Assembly (NCBI GenBank): GCA_035575035.1
Contig: DATLYH010000008.1
Span: forward strand, 1-24,881
Direction: 5' to 3'
Source: DATLYH01 sp035575035
GTDB taxonomy: Bacteria > Planctomycetota > Planctomycetia > Gemmatales > Gemmataceae
Length of the DNA: 24,881 nucleotides
Of the stretch, positions 17,439 to 24,104 are shown piece by piece. Every line of letters starts with the position of its first letter. Position 1 is the first letter of the stretch. Under the pieces are notes generated by a model, which saw nothing but the letters and a program-made list of their open reading frames with translations, searched no databases and had not been told where the DNA came from. Made by a program: the position numbers and the translations under genes.

Positions 17439-17449
17439 GGTTATTGTGG

Positions 17450-17476
17450 GTGGTGAGTAGGGGAACCACTCACCAC
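17450..17476. other. Hairpin between the DUF1800 and DUF1501 genes
   Basis: GTGGTGAGT (17450-17458), loop of nine bases, ACTCACCAC (17468-17476): a perfect 9-bp stem in the 60-base gap. It stops 22 bases before the DUF1501 ATG and has no T-tract, so it could set relative expression or mRNA stability within an operon. Confidence 0.5.
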
Positions 17477-17498
17477 TCACTACCATGAAAGGGAAGCC

Positions 17499-18767
17499 AT
17501 GCTCACCCGTCGTCAGTTTCTGACCCGCACCCTGAAGGGCTCGTCGCTGCTGGCCATCGGCTCCGTCGTGCCGGAGTTCCTGGCCAACACCGCCCGGGCC
17601 GCCGAGCCCGGCAAGGACACCATCCTGGTTGTCATCGAGATGAACGGCGGCAACGACGGTCTGAACACCGTCATCCCCTACGCCGACGACCTGTATCACA
17701 AGGCCCGCCCGACCCTCCGTTTCACCAGGGAGCAGGTGATCCGTATCAACGACGAGCTGGGCCTGCACCCGGCCCTGCGCGGCTTCGACCAGCTGCTGCA
17801 ACGCGGCGAACTGGCCATCGTCCAGGGGGTCGGTTATCCCAACCCCGACCGCTCCCACTTCGAATCGATGGATATCTGGCAGTCGGCCGACCCGCGGCGC
17901 AAGACGCCCAGCGGCTGGATCGGCCGCAGTGTGCCTGACTTGCAGGACAAACAGGGGAACGTACCGGTGATGCAGATCGGCGCCGACCGGCTGCCGCTGG
18001 CCCTGCAAGGAGCGCCGTCGGGCGTGGTGAGCATCAACAACCGCATGCCCTACCGCCTGGAGCTAGGCGGCGGCAGCGGCCCGCACCAGAAGGCTCGCCG
18101 CCAATTGATCGAGGACCTGGCCCGCATGACCGAGCCGGGCGAGTCGGGCGACCTGCTCCAGTTTGTCCAGCGGCGGCAGCTGCAAACCTACGCCACCCTG
18201 GAGAAGCTGCAAGAGTTGCTCCGCACCCAGAACGGGGGGGGCAGCGTCAACGAGTTCAGCCCGTTCGACCGGGGCCCCGGCTTCGGCAATCTCTTGCCGA
18301 AGCTGGCGCTGATAGCGGCCCTGATCACCCAGGGTTTCGGCACCCGCGTCTTCTATGTCATGATTGATGGGTTCGACACTCATTCCGGCCAGGCCGAGCA
18401 GCACCGCCGGCTGCTGCAAGAGTTGGCCGACGCGGTGAATTTCTTCTTCAACCAACTCCGGGCCGGCGGCCATGACAAGCGCGTCCTGGTGATGACCTTC
18501 TCGGAGTTCGGCCGGCGCGTGCAGGAGAACGGCAGCCGCGGCACCGACCACGGCTCCGGCTCGTGCCTGTTCGTGGTCGGCCCCGCAGTCAAGGCTGGCC
18601 CGATCGGCCCGCACCCCAGCCTGAGCGACCTGGACGCCGGCGACCTGAAGTACCACACCGACTTCCGCCGCGTCTACGCCACGCTCCTCGATGGCTGGCT
18701 GCATTGCGACAGCCGAACCGTGCTCAACGGCCAGTTCGAGCACCTCGACTTGCTGAAGAAGACGTGA
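17499..18767 (+). CDS. DUF1501 family protein with Tat signal
   Basis: 422 residues. The start is a Tat export signal: LTRRQFLTRTLKGSSLLAIG, then a cleavage-like ANTARAAE. The body is an alkaline-phosphatase/sulfatase-like fold: LVVIEMNGGNDGLNT (43-57), VQGVGYPNPDRSHFESMDIW (108-127), YVMIDGFDTHSGQ, VMTFSEFGRRVQENGS and GTDHGSGSC with the His/Asp residues that would bind metal. It follows DUF1800 by 60 bases on the same strand, so the two are likely one transcript, and it is likely to act outside the cytoplasm. The substrate is unknown. GGGAAG precedes the ATG by a few bases. Confidence 0.93.
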   Translation: MLTRRQFLTRTLKGSSLLAIGSVVPEFLANTARAAEPGKDTILVVIEMNGGNDGLNTVIPYADDLYHKARPTLRFTREQVIRINDELGLHPALRGFDQLLQRGELAIVQGVGYPNPDRSHFESMDIWQSADPRRKTPSGWIGRSVPDLQDKQGNVPVMQIGADRLPLALQGAPSGVVSINNRMPYRLELGGGSGPHQKARRQLIEDLARMTEPGESGDLLQFVQRRQLQTYATLEKLQELLRTQNGGGSVNEFSPFDRGPGFGNLLPKLALIAALITQGFGTRVFYVMIDGFDTHSGQAEQHRRLLQELADAVNFFFNQLRAGGHDKRVLVMTFSEFGRRVQENGSRGTDHGSGSCLFVVGPAVKAGPIGPHPSLSDLDAGDLKYHTDFRRVYATLLDGWLHCDSRTVLNGQFEHLDLLKKT

Positions 18768-18809
18768 CAACAGACCCGAATCCATCCGAACCGGTGGGAG
18801 GTACTACTC

Positions 18810-19718
18810 ATGCGCAAGCACTCTCGGCCTGCTTTCACGCTCTTTCAGCTGCTGGTCGTGCTGGCCCTGCTCGGCGTGCTCTTGGGCCTGCTCTTGCCGG
18901 CCGTCGCTAAGGTCCGCCAGGCCGCTGCTCGCACCCGGTCGGCCAACAATCTCAGGCAGCTCGCCATCGCCTGCCACAACTACTACGACACCTTCAACCA
19001 ACTGCCGACCGGCGTCGATAAGAACCACTTCTCGGCCGCCGCCTACCTGCTCCCCTACATCGAGCAGGACAACCTGTTCCGCAATCTCGACCTGAAGAAG
19101 CCGATCGACGATCCGGCCAATGCCGCCGTCCGCGCCACGCACATCAAGCTCCTGGAAAACCCGCTCGATCCGATCACCACCGTCAACAAGGACTACGGCC
19201 CTACCAATTATCTTTTCAGCGCCGGCTCGAAGGCCGCCCTGAAGGACAACGACGGCCTGTGCTACCAGGAGTCGAAAATCACCTTCGCCGACATCACCGA
19301 CGGGCTGAGTAACACCATACTGATCGGCGAGACGCTGAAGGGGGACGGGATGACCAAGGCGCAGGATGTGCGCCGCCAACACGTCCTGCTCAAGGCCGAG
19401 GCGCTGAAGGACCTCACCGAGGAAGCCGGCGTCCAGGAGTGGAGAGACAACAAGAACATTGTCGGCGACCGCGGCGCCAGCTGGATGGACGGCCGTTTCC
19501 TCCAGGGGACGTTCACCAGCACCCGCCTGGCCAACGACCCGAAGCCGGACGTCAACTGCGGCGGAGCGGGCGGGCTGTCGGGGCTGCGCAGCACCATCGG
19601 CGGCAGCAACATCGCACTGGCCGACGGCAGCGTCCGGTTCATCCACGACAAGGTGAAACTGGAGGTGTGGCGGCTGCTGGCGGCCCGCAACGATGGTCAG
19701 CCAATACCCGACTTCTGA
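18810..19718 (+). CDS. DUF1559 pseudopilin-like protein
   Basis: 302 residues. The N-terminus is a type IV prepilin-like segment: basic leader MRKHSRPA, then FTLFQLLVVLALLGVLLGLL and a helix (VAKVRQAAARTRSANNLRQL). The usual Glu at position 5 after the cleavage site is Gln here, and the residue before cleavage is Ala rather than Gly. The C-terminal domain has the family signatures YLLPYIEQDNLF, DGLSNTILIGETL, and near the end GGSNIALADGSVRFI. Planctomycetes carry many such proteins, thought to form surface or periplasmic structures. The gene starts 42 bases after the DUF1501 stop with GGGAGG upstream, so it probably shares its transcript. Confidence 0.92.
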   Translation: MRKHSRPAFTLFQLLVVLALLGVLLGLLLPAVAKVRQAAARTRSANNLRQLAIACHNYYDTFNQLPTGVDKNHFSAAAYLLPYIEQDNLFRNLDLKKPIDDPANAAVRATHIKLLENPLDPITTVNKDYGPTNYLFSAGSKAALKDNDGLCYQESKITFADITDGLSNTILIGETLKGDGMTKAQDVRRQHVLLKAEALKDLTEEAGVQEWRDNKNIVGDRGASWMDGRFLQGTFTSTRLANDPKPDVNCGGAGGLSGLRSTIGGSNIALADGSVRFIHDKVKLEVWRLLAARNDGQPIPDF

Positions 19719-19769
19719 GCACCGCAGCGCGGTTGGGGATGATCGCCATCAGCGTCCGGCGCGTCCTCC

Positions 19770-19860
19770 GAGCCCGGCGCGTCAATGACGGGTGGCATTA
19801 ATACGAGTCCGGAGCACCGGCACCGGGGCGCGCTGTCGCCCGTCGCTCACGCTCCAGGCG
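19770..19860. repeat. Three degenerate family A repeats
   Basis: A plus-strand unit at 19770-19792 (GAGCCCGGCGC, GTCA, ATGACGGG), a more diverged one at 19805-19827 (GAGTCCGGAGC, ACCG, GCACCGGG) and an inverted unit at 19838-19860 (CCTGGAGC, GTGA, GCGACGGG on the minus strand). They fill most of the gap between the DUF1559 gene and the tRNA-Val promoter. Confidence 0.7.
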
Positions 19861-19922
19861 CTGCGGACGTGCCGGATGTTGACCGCGCTCGCGCCGAACT
19901 CGGACGTGGGGCGGCACCGGCC

Positions 19923-19951
19923 TTGACGACCAGGGAAAAAACTTCTAGTTT
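19923..19951 (+). promoter_or_regulatory. Promoter of tRNA-Val
   Basis: TTGACG (19923-19928, 5 of 6) is 17 bases before TAGTTT (19946-19951, 3 of 6). Transcription would start about four bases before the mature 5' end of the tRNA. Confidence 0.6.
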
Positions 19952-19961
19952 GAGGATCTGC

Positions 19962-20035
19962 GGGCGCTTAGCTCAGTTGGCTAGAGCACCAGCTCGACAC
20001 GCTGGGGGTCATAGGTTCAAGTCCTATAGCGCCCA
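19962..20035 (+). tRNA. tRNA-Val (anticodon GAC)
   Basis: 74 bases with a perfect 7-bp acceptor stem (GGGCGCT/AGCGCCC), D stem GCTC/GAGC, anticodon stem CCAGC/GCTGG, and T stem ATAGG/CCTAT with loop TTCAAGT. The anticodon loop is TCGACAC, giving anticodon GAC. Position 33 is C, where nearly all tRNAs have U. The discriminator is A and CCA is not encoded. Confidence 0.92.
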
Positions 20036-20114
20036 CTGGTATGGAAGTCAGTTGCTGACAAAGCACGTATCCCTTCCTGTGGTCGAAAGCACGGCAGTGC
20101 AAAATCTGAAATAG

Positions 20115-20131
20115 TTCGGAAGGCTTCCGAA
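20115..20131. other. Short hairpin after tRNA-Val
   Basis: TTCGGAA, loop GGC, TTCCGAA: a perfect 7-bp stem about 80 bases after the tRNA. It may help end the tRNA transcript, but no T-run follows. The remaining bases up to the tRNA-Pro show nothing else. Confidence 0.4.
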
Positions 20132-20277
20132 TTACGACAGGATGTGAGGTCCTTCCCGGTCCCCAACGGTGGTTTGCATCAACCTAGGCCGTCACGACAA
20201 CGCCTACGCCGTCACCCAGCGGAACATTACCCATCCCCTGTTGTTTGATGAGCGTACGGCAAAGGGATGAAGTTGAG

Positions 20278-20352
20278 TCGGGGCGACAGGATTCGAACCT
20301 GCGACTTCTTGGTCCCAAACCAAGCGCTCTAGCCAGGCTGAGCTACGCCCCG
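20278..20352 (-). tRNA. tRNA-Pro (anticodon TGG)
   Basis: 75 bases on the minus strand. Acceptor CGGGGCG/CGCCCCG, D stem GCTC/GAGC, anticodon stem CTTGG/CCAAG with loop TTTGGGA (anticodon TGG), and T loop TTCGAAT on stem GCAGG/CCTGT (one G-U pair). The discriminator is A; CCA is not encoded. The 5' C of the acceptor stem is typical of tRNA-Pro. Confidence 0.95.
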
Positions 20353-20368
20353 CAAGCTATGTCCTTCT

Positions 20369-20397
20369 AGCTTACCGCGACCTCTTCCCCCAGACAA
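20369..20397 (-). promoter_or_regulatory. Promoter of tRNA-Pro
   Basis: On the minus strand TTGTCT (20397-20392, 4 of 6) is 17 bases before TAAGCT (20374-20369, 3 of 6). Transcription would start about 10 bases before the mature tRNA. Confidence 0.5.
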
Positions 20398-20730
20398 TCC
20401 CGGGCATGGGATGGAGTACCGTATTGGGCGCACGACACGGGGGGTAAGCACGCGGCAGTAGCGGCGCTGGCCCGTGGCTGTCTCTCGCTGACGATGCCCA
20501 AACACCTCCAGCAGTGCCATTCCCCCAACGCCTGCCGCGCCGCCCCTGGAGAGTCCTTCGCCCAGGCCACCCGAGCCAACAGCGGCGCGAAGGCCGGCCG
20601 GCCCGCCACGCCTTCCGTGCCTCCTCGTTACGGGCGTGCCAGACCTTGGCACAATCACTCAGGGATTCCACGGTTCCTTTCCGGGCGTGCGTCGCGCGGC
20701 ACACCCGCCTGCGGTTTTTGCACAGGACGC
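20398..20730. other. Unassigned region between tRNA-Pro and the tRNA-Leu promoter
   Basis: About 330 GC-rich bases without an acceptable gene. On the minus strand a 132-codon ORF (20770-20372) starts with a plausible KNRRRVCRATHARKGTVESL and continues DCAKVWHARNEEARKAW, but then turns into Arg/Pro/Gly-rich sequence. I recognise no family. It could be the remnant of a decayed gene or simply noncoding DNA. Confidence 0.35.
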
Positions 20731-20760
20731 TTGACGGGAAAGGGGCCACCTTAATAAGAT
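20731..20760 (+). promoter_or_regulatory. Possible promoter ahead of tRNA-Leu
   Basis: TTGACG (20731-20736) is 18 bases before TAAGAT (20755-20760). The predicted start, near 20767, falls inside the hairpin at 20762-20793, so only part of that hairpin would be transcribed from here. Confidence 0.5.
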
Positions 20761-20761
20761 T

Positions 20762-20794
20762 AAAGGGCACAGACCTCCGCGGTTGTGCCCTTTT
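20762..20794. terminator. Strong hairpin with T-tracts in both directions
   Basis: AAAGGGCACA (20762-20771) and TGTGCCCTTT (20784-20793) form a perfect 10-bp stem with a 12-nt loop. TTTT follows on the plus strand, and TTTAATC on the minus strand. It looks like a bidirectional factor-independent terminator about 40 bases before tRNA-Leu. Confidence 0.7.
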
Positions 20795-20832
20795 CCACGG
20801 CTAACACGCCGTGGCCGCATCAAAGCTCTTAC

Positions 20833-20917
20833 GCCGAAGTGGCGGAATTGGCAGACGCGCCAGGTTCAGGACCTGGTTCCCGTTAAGGGAGTGGAGGTTC
20901 GAGTCCTCTCTTCGGCA
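20833..20917 (+). tRNA. tRNA-Leu (anticodon CAG)
   Basis: 85 bases, class II with a long variable arm. Acceptor GCCGAAG/CTTCGGC, anticodon stem CCAGG/CCTGG with loop TTCAGGA (anticodon CAG), T loop TTCGAGT on stem GGAGG/CCTCT-like. The discriminator is A and CCA is not encoded. Confidence 0.95.
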
Positions 20918-20937
20918 CCTGCTTGTGGGAAAGGGTT

Positions 20938-20956
20938 GCGGGTTGCCCGCATTTTC
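20938..20956 (+). terminator. Terminator of tRNA-Leu
   Basis: GCGGG (20938-20942), loop TTG, CCCGC (20946-20950), then ATTTTCC. A compact hairpin with a short T-run 20 bases after the tRNA. Confidence 0.6.
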
Positions 20957-21059
20957 CACGACTAACCCGCTATGGCCGCATTGAAGCGTTTGCGAGAGGC
21001 GCGATCAACTTTTGGTAAAGTCGTTGACCTGGCGTTGGTGTGATGCTGCGGGAGGAGCG

Positions 21060-22364
21060 TCACTGCTTGGAAAGCACGGGCGACGGCTGATCCCCAGGCT
21101 GCCGAAGCACCACGATCAGGGCGGCCAGCAGCAGGAGATAAGCCCAGACATAAGTGCCATAGACTTGGGCCGCCTTGGCCAGTTCCCGCTCGAACAGGCT
21201 GGTACTGGTCAGGGCCATCAGCAATTCCACGGCTGCCAGCGTACCGATGAGGTAAGCACCCACCTTCCAGCCCGGCCGGCCGGCCGCCAGGTAATAACAG
21301 AGCACAGCGAAAGGCAGCAGCAGCGTCACACAATGATGCTTCCAGGTCCGCTCGCAGAAGAGAAGCATCCCCAGGATAATGACGCTGAACTCCACCGCCA
21401 GCCGCCAGCTCTTGCGCGGCTGCGTCGGCGTCCGGCAGGCCCAGACTACTAGCCCCGCGAACAGCAGCATGCATCCCGTGACCACTCCGCGCACCAACTG
21501 CGGATCAAGAGCCAACAGGTTGTGATAGTCCAACGAGATATAGCGGTCTTGCTCGTAGTCATAGGTGGAGAACGACGGACTCCGGGTGGCCAGGCGGTAG
21601 AGCAAGCCGGGCAGCGACTGGTTCGGGTGCTCGCTGGTGACCGCGCCGTGGATGACGTAGGGCGTGATCATCTGGTCGGTCCAGCTGTGCAGCAACTGGT
21701 GGTTGCGCTCCCAGCCGAGCAGGGCAGCGGGCACCAGCCCCGGCCACAGGAACAGCCCCAGTCCCAGGCCGCACCCCGCCAGCATCTTCCAGGAGCGCTT
21801 CCACAAAAAGTACGGCACGAACAGAGCGGGCGTGACCTTGCAAGCAATGGCTAACCCCAGGATCACGCCCCCGGTCAGGTCACGGCCGCGGCGGAAACCG
21901 TACAGGGCGCCGACCACCAAAAACAAGATCAGGAGATTGATGTTGCCGTGGCTCAGATCGCCCATGATGGGCCGCAGACTGAGCAGGACGGTCAGCGCCT
22001 GGGCCCAGAGCGGGAAGGGCCGGTCCGGTTGCTCTACCAGGTGGAAGATCCACATCAGCGCCAGCAGCGTCATGCCTACCTTCAGATAGAACCAGCCCAG
22101 GGCGCCTGCCAGCGGAGGCACCTTGGCCAGCGGCATCAAGAGCAGCGCTACGATCGGCGGGTTGGGGTAGGTGTGGCGCTGGTAGATGTCAACGCCTTTC
22201 TCCAGATCGACCACCTGGTCGCGCCAGCGCAGGAAGGCCGAGCGGTTCTCCATTGCCTTGAAGCCGTACTGAACGCTCAAAACGACAAACAACAGCAGCA
22301 GGGCAGCCACCAACCAGCGCTGCCGGGTCGAGGAGAAGGAGGGAAAGAGGGTATCTGCGTACAT
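21060..22364 (-). CDS. GT87-like integral membrane glycosyltransferase (DUF2029)
   Basis: 434 residues with about ten membrane helices, beginning with RWLVAALLLLFVVLSVQYGF (16-35). The first outer loop has the acidic motif DQVVDLEKGVDIY followed by YPNPPIVALLLMPLAKVP, typical of the GT-C fold. Further family-like segments are GDLSHGNINLLILFLVVGALYG, GLAIACKVTPALFVPYFLWKRSW and HPNQSLPGLLYRL. GT87 enzymes move mannose or another sugar from a polyprenyl-phosphate donor to lipid or glycan acceptors on the outer face of the membrane; the sugar and acceptor here are unknown. The gene stands alone between the tRNA-Leu and the DUF1501 gene. A weak AAGGA lies about a dozen bases before the ATG. Confidence 0.85.
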   Translation of the reverse strand: MYADTLFPSFSSTRQRWLVAALLLLFVVLSVQYGFKAMENRSAFLRWRDQVVDLEKGVDIYQRHTYPNPPIVALLLMPLAKVPPLAGALGWFYLKVGMTLLALMWIFHLVEQPDRPFPLWAQALTVLLSLRPIMGDLSHGNINLLILFLVVGALYGFRRGRDLTGGVILGLAIACKVTPALFVPYFLWKRSWKMLAGCGLGLGLFLWPGLVPAALLGWERNHQLLHSWTDQMITPYVIHGAVTSEHPNQSLPGLLYRLATRSPSFSTYDYEQDRYISLDYHNLLALDPQLVRGVVTGCMLLFAGLVVWACRTPTQPRKSWRLAVEFSVIILGMLLFCERTWKHHCVTLLLPFAVLCYYLAAGRPGWKVGAYLIGTLAAVELLMALTSTSLFERELAKAAQVYGTYVWAYLLLLAALIVVLRQPGDQPSPVLSKQ

Positions 22365-22529
22365 GGCTCGGGGCTTCCTTGCACCGGTTCATGAAGCGGC
22401 GGGAGTCAGGCGAGAGCGCTTCCCTTGCGATCCGCCAGGTTGACCAACTTTAACCGCAGAAGGCAGTCGGAGACAAGACGGGTTGAGGAACGAAACCCAG
22501 GGGGAAGAGGGGGCCTATCGCCGCTTGCT

Positions 22530-22571
22530 GGCGGCTTGGCGCCGGACCCAAGGCCACAGCGCCAAGCCGCC
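22530..22571 (-). terminator. Hairpin after the second DUF1501 gene
   Basis: GGCGGCTTGGCGC (22530-22542) and GCGCCAAGCCGCC (22559-22571) form a perfect 13-bp stem with a 16-nt loop, about 40 bases past the stop of the minus-strand gene. There is no T-run. The remaining part of the gap to the glycosyltransferase (22365-22529) shows nothing definite. Confidence 0.55.
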
Positions 22572-22609
22572 GGCAGTGAAATCAATTTCGAGCGACGCCG
22601 CTTCCTTCG

Positions 22610-23887
22610 TTACAGCAGCTCGGCGACCGGCTCGCGGTCATCAAGGATGTGCATGGGCCGGCCACTGTTGTTGAGGAAAGTCTGGGCCGGGTCGATGCCC
22701 AGCACGCGGTAGAGGGTGGCCAGCACTTGCGAGGCGGTGTAGCGGCGGTCCTTGGGATATTCGCCGCGGGCGCTGGTGCTGCCGATAGCCTGGCCCATCT
22801 TCAGCCCGCCGCCCGCCACCAATGCCGACATCACTGGCGCCCAGTGGTCGCGGCCGCCGTCGCTGTTGTTGATCTTGGGGGTCCGGCCGAACTCGCCCCA
22901 GACGATTGTCACCACGTCCTGGTCCAGGCCGCGCTCGTGGAGATCCTGCACCAGGTTGGCGATGCCCCGGTCCAAGACCGGCAACATGTTGCGCAGCTGC
23001 TTGAAATTGCTGCTATGGGTGTCCCAACTGCCGTAGGCCAAGGTCACACAGCCGACCCCCGCCTCGATCAACCGCCGGGCCGTCAGGAACTGCTCCACCC
23101 CCTTGTAGCGGTCACGGACGCGCGGATCCTCGCGCGACAGGTCCAGCGCCTGCCGCACCGTCCCGGAGGCAACCATGTCGAAGGCGCGGGCGGTGAAGGC
23201 ATCCATCCCGTTCATGGTGCCGGTGGCGTCGATCTCCCGACGGACGGCGTCGAAGCTGGCCAGCAGCGTCTTGCGGTCCTCCAGGCGGTCCATGTCCACG
23301 CCGCCGGGCAGGCGGAGGTTTTGCAGGCCCGGGCCATTGGGAGTGAACGGTCGATGGGCCACCCCCAGGTAACCAGGCTCGGTGCCGATCGACATGCCGC
23401 GCAGGCTCACAAACGGCGGGATGTCGCCGTAGCTGCTCCCCCGCAGTTTCGAGACTACCGCCCCGAACGACGGGTGATGAGCCTGGCGGTTGACGTTTTC
23501 GGGGTAGCCGGTCATGACGAGCGAGTCGGAGTGCTCATCGACCGAGACAATGGAACGGATGACAGCCAACTTGTCGAACATGCGGGCCTGCAACGGCATG
23601 TGCTCGCAGATCTGCACGCCCGGTACGTTAGTAGCGATCGGCTTGAACTCGCCGCGGAACTCGGCCGGCGCCTCGGGCTTGAGGTCCCACATGTCGAGGT
23701 GGGACGGGCCGCCCGGCAGGTAGATCATGATGGCCGCCTTGTTGCTGGGCGAAGGCGCCTGGGCCGACGCGCGCAGTCGGAGCATGTCGGCCAACGTCAG
23801 ACCGGCCCCGAAGGCGCCGATCTTGAGGAAGTTGCGGCGGGTGACGCCGTCGCAGAAGCGCTGCTTGCTGCCCCAGAGCGTAAGCAT
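22610..23887 (-). CDS. DUF1501 family protein with Tat signal
   Basis: 425 residues, of the planctomycete branch that is usually paired with DUF1549/1553 proteins. A Tat signal GVTRRNFLKIGAFGAGLTLA (15-34) leads to RASAQA. Family motifs: AAIMIYLPGGPSHLDMWD (metal site), CEHMPLQARMFDKLAVIRS, HHPSFGAVVSKLRG, GCVTLAYGSWDTHSSNF, VTIVWGEFGRTPKIN followed by GGRDHW, and the C-terminal LATLYRVLGIDPAQTFLNNSGRPMHIL. It differs clearly from the DUF1501 protein at 17499-18767. I chose ATG 23887, which has GGGGGG eight bases upstream and places the signal normally; a longer ORF to 24043 has an N-terminus without such features. No DUF1549 partner is next to it. Confidence 0.94.
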   Translation of the reverse strand: MLTLWGSKQRFCDGVTRRNFLKIGAFGAGLTLADMLRLRASAQAPSPSNKAAIMIYLPGGPSHLDMWDLKPEAPAEFRGEFKPIATNVPGVQICEHMPLQARMFDKLAVIRSIVSVDEHSDSLVMTGYPENVNRQAHHPSFGAVVSKLRGSSYGDIPPFVSLRGMSIGTEPGYLGVAHRPFTPNGPGLQNLRLPGGVDMDRLEDRKTLLASFDAVRREIDATGTMNGMDAFTARAFDMVASGTVRQALDLSREDPRVRDRYKGVEQFLTARRLIEAGVGCVTLAYGSWDTHSSNFKQLRNMLPVLDRGIANLVQDLHERGLDQDVVTIVWGEFGRTPKINNSDGGRDHWAPVMSALVAGGGLKMGQAIGSTSARGEYPKDRRYTASQVLATLYRVLGIDPAQTFLNNSGRPMHILDDREPVAELL

Positions 23888-23936
23888 GGAAATACCCCCC
23901 TTGAAAGGAACCCGGGCGTACGGTAATCCACCTATG

Positions 23937-23965
23937 ATCCTAACCAGAAGCACAACAGCTAGCAA
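23937..23965 (-). promoter_or_regulatory. Possible promoter of the second DUF1501 gene
   Basis: On the minus strand TTGCTA (23965-23960) is 17 bases before TAGGAT (23942-23937), each with 4 of 6 matches. The leader would be about 43 bases. Confidence 0.42.
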
Positions 23966-24049
23966 TTCAATTTTTGAGGAATGGCGAGGCAGGCGGTGTA
24001 CAAACAGACGGGCAGGGACTCCACGCCCTCCGTCCGCCGGCAACCATTA

Positions 24050-24078
24050 GGGCGACATGCGGAGCATGTCATCCGCCC
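24050..24078 (-). terminator. Hairpin after the deiodinase-like gene
   Basis: GGGC plus GACATGC (24050-24060), loop GGA, GCATGTC (24064-24070), four unpaired bases, GCCC (24075-24078). It lies about 26 bases past the stop of the minus-strand gene. No T-run follows. Confidence 0.45.
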
Positions 24079-24104
24079 TCAAATCCTCGTCCGTCGGCAA
24101 CCGT

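Larger units (their letters stand above)
20791..20987 (+). repeat. Direct repeats flanking tRNA-Leu
   Basis: A 36-base segment at 20791-20826 (TTTTCCACGGCTAAC...) recurs at 20952-20987 (TTTTCCACGACTAAC...) with 30 identical positions. Each copy follows a GC hairpin, so the module is hairpin plus TTTTCC plus spacer, once on each side of the tRNA. Confidence 0.8.

Noticed and set aside
19785..20114. A 109-codon plus-strand ORF.
   Set aside because: It reads through tRNA-Val and the family A repeats.
20372..20770. A 132-codon minus-strand gene between the tRNAs.
   Set aside because: Only the first third looks protein-like, and it crosses the tRNA-Leu promoter and terminator; kept only as an unexplained stretch.
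22649..23926. A 425-codon plus-strand ORF opposite the DUF1501 gene.
   Set aside because: It is the complement of a clear family member and has no motif of its own; long antisense frames are usual at this GC content.
23888..24043. An N-terminal extension of the second DUF1501 protein.
   Set aside because: It would bury the Tat signal about 65 residues inside the protein and covers the probable promoter.
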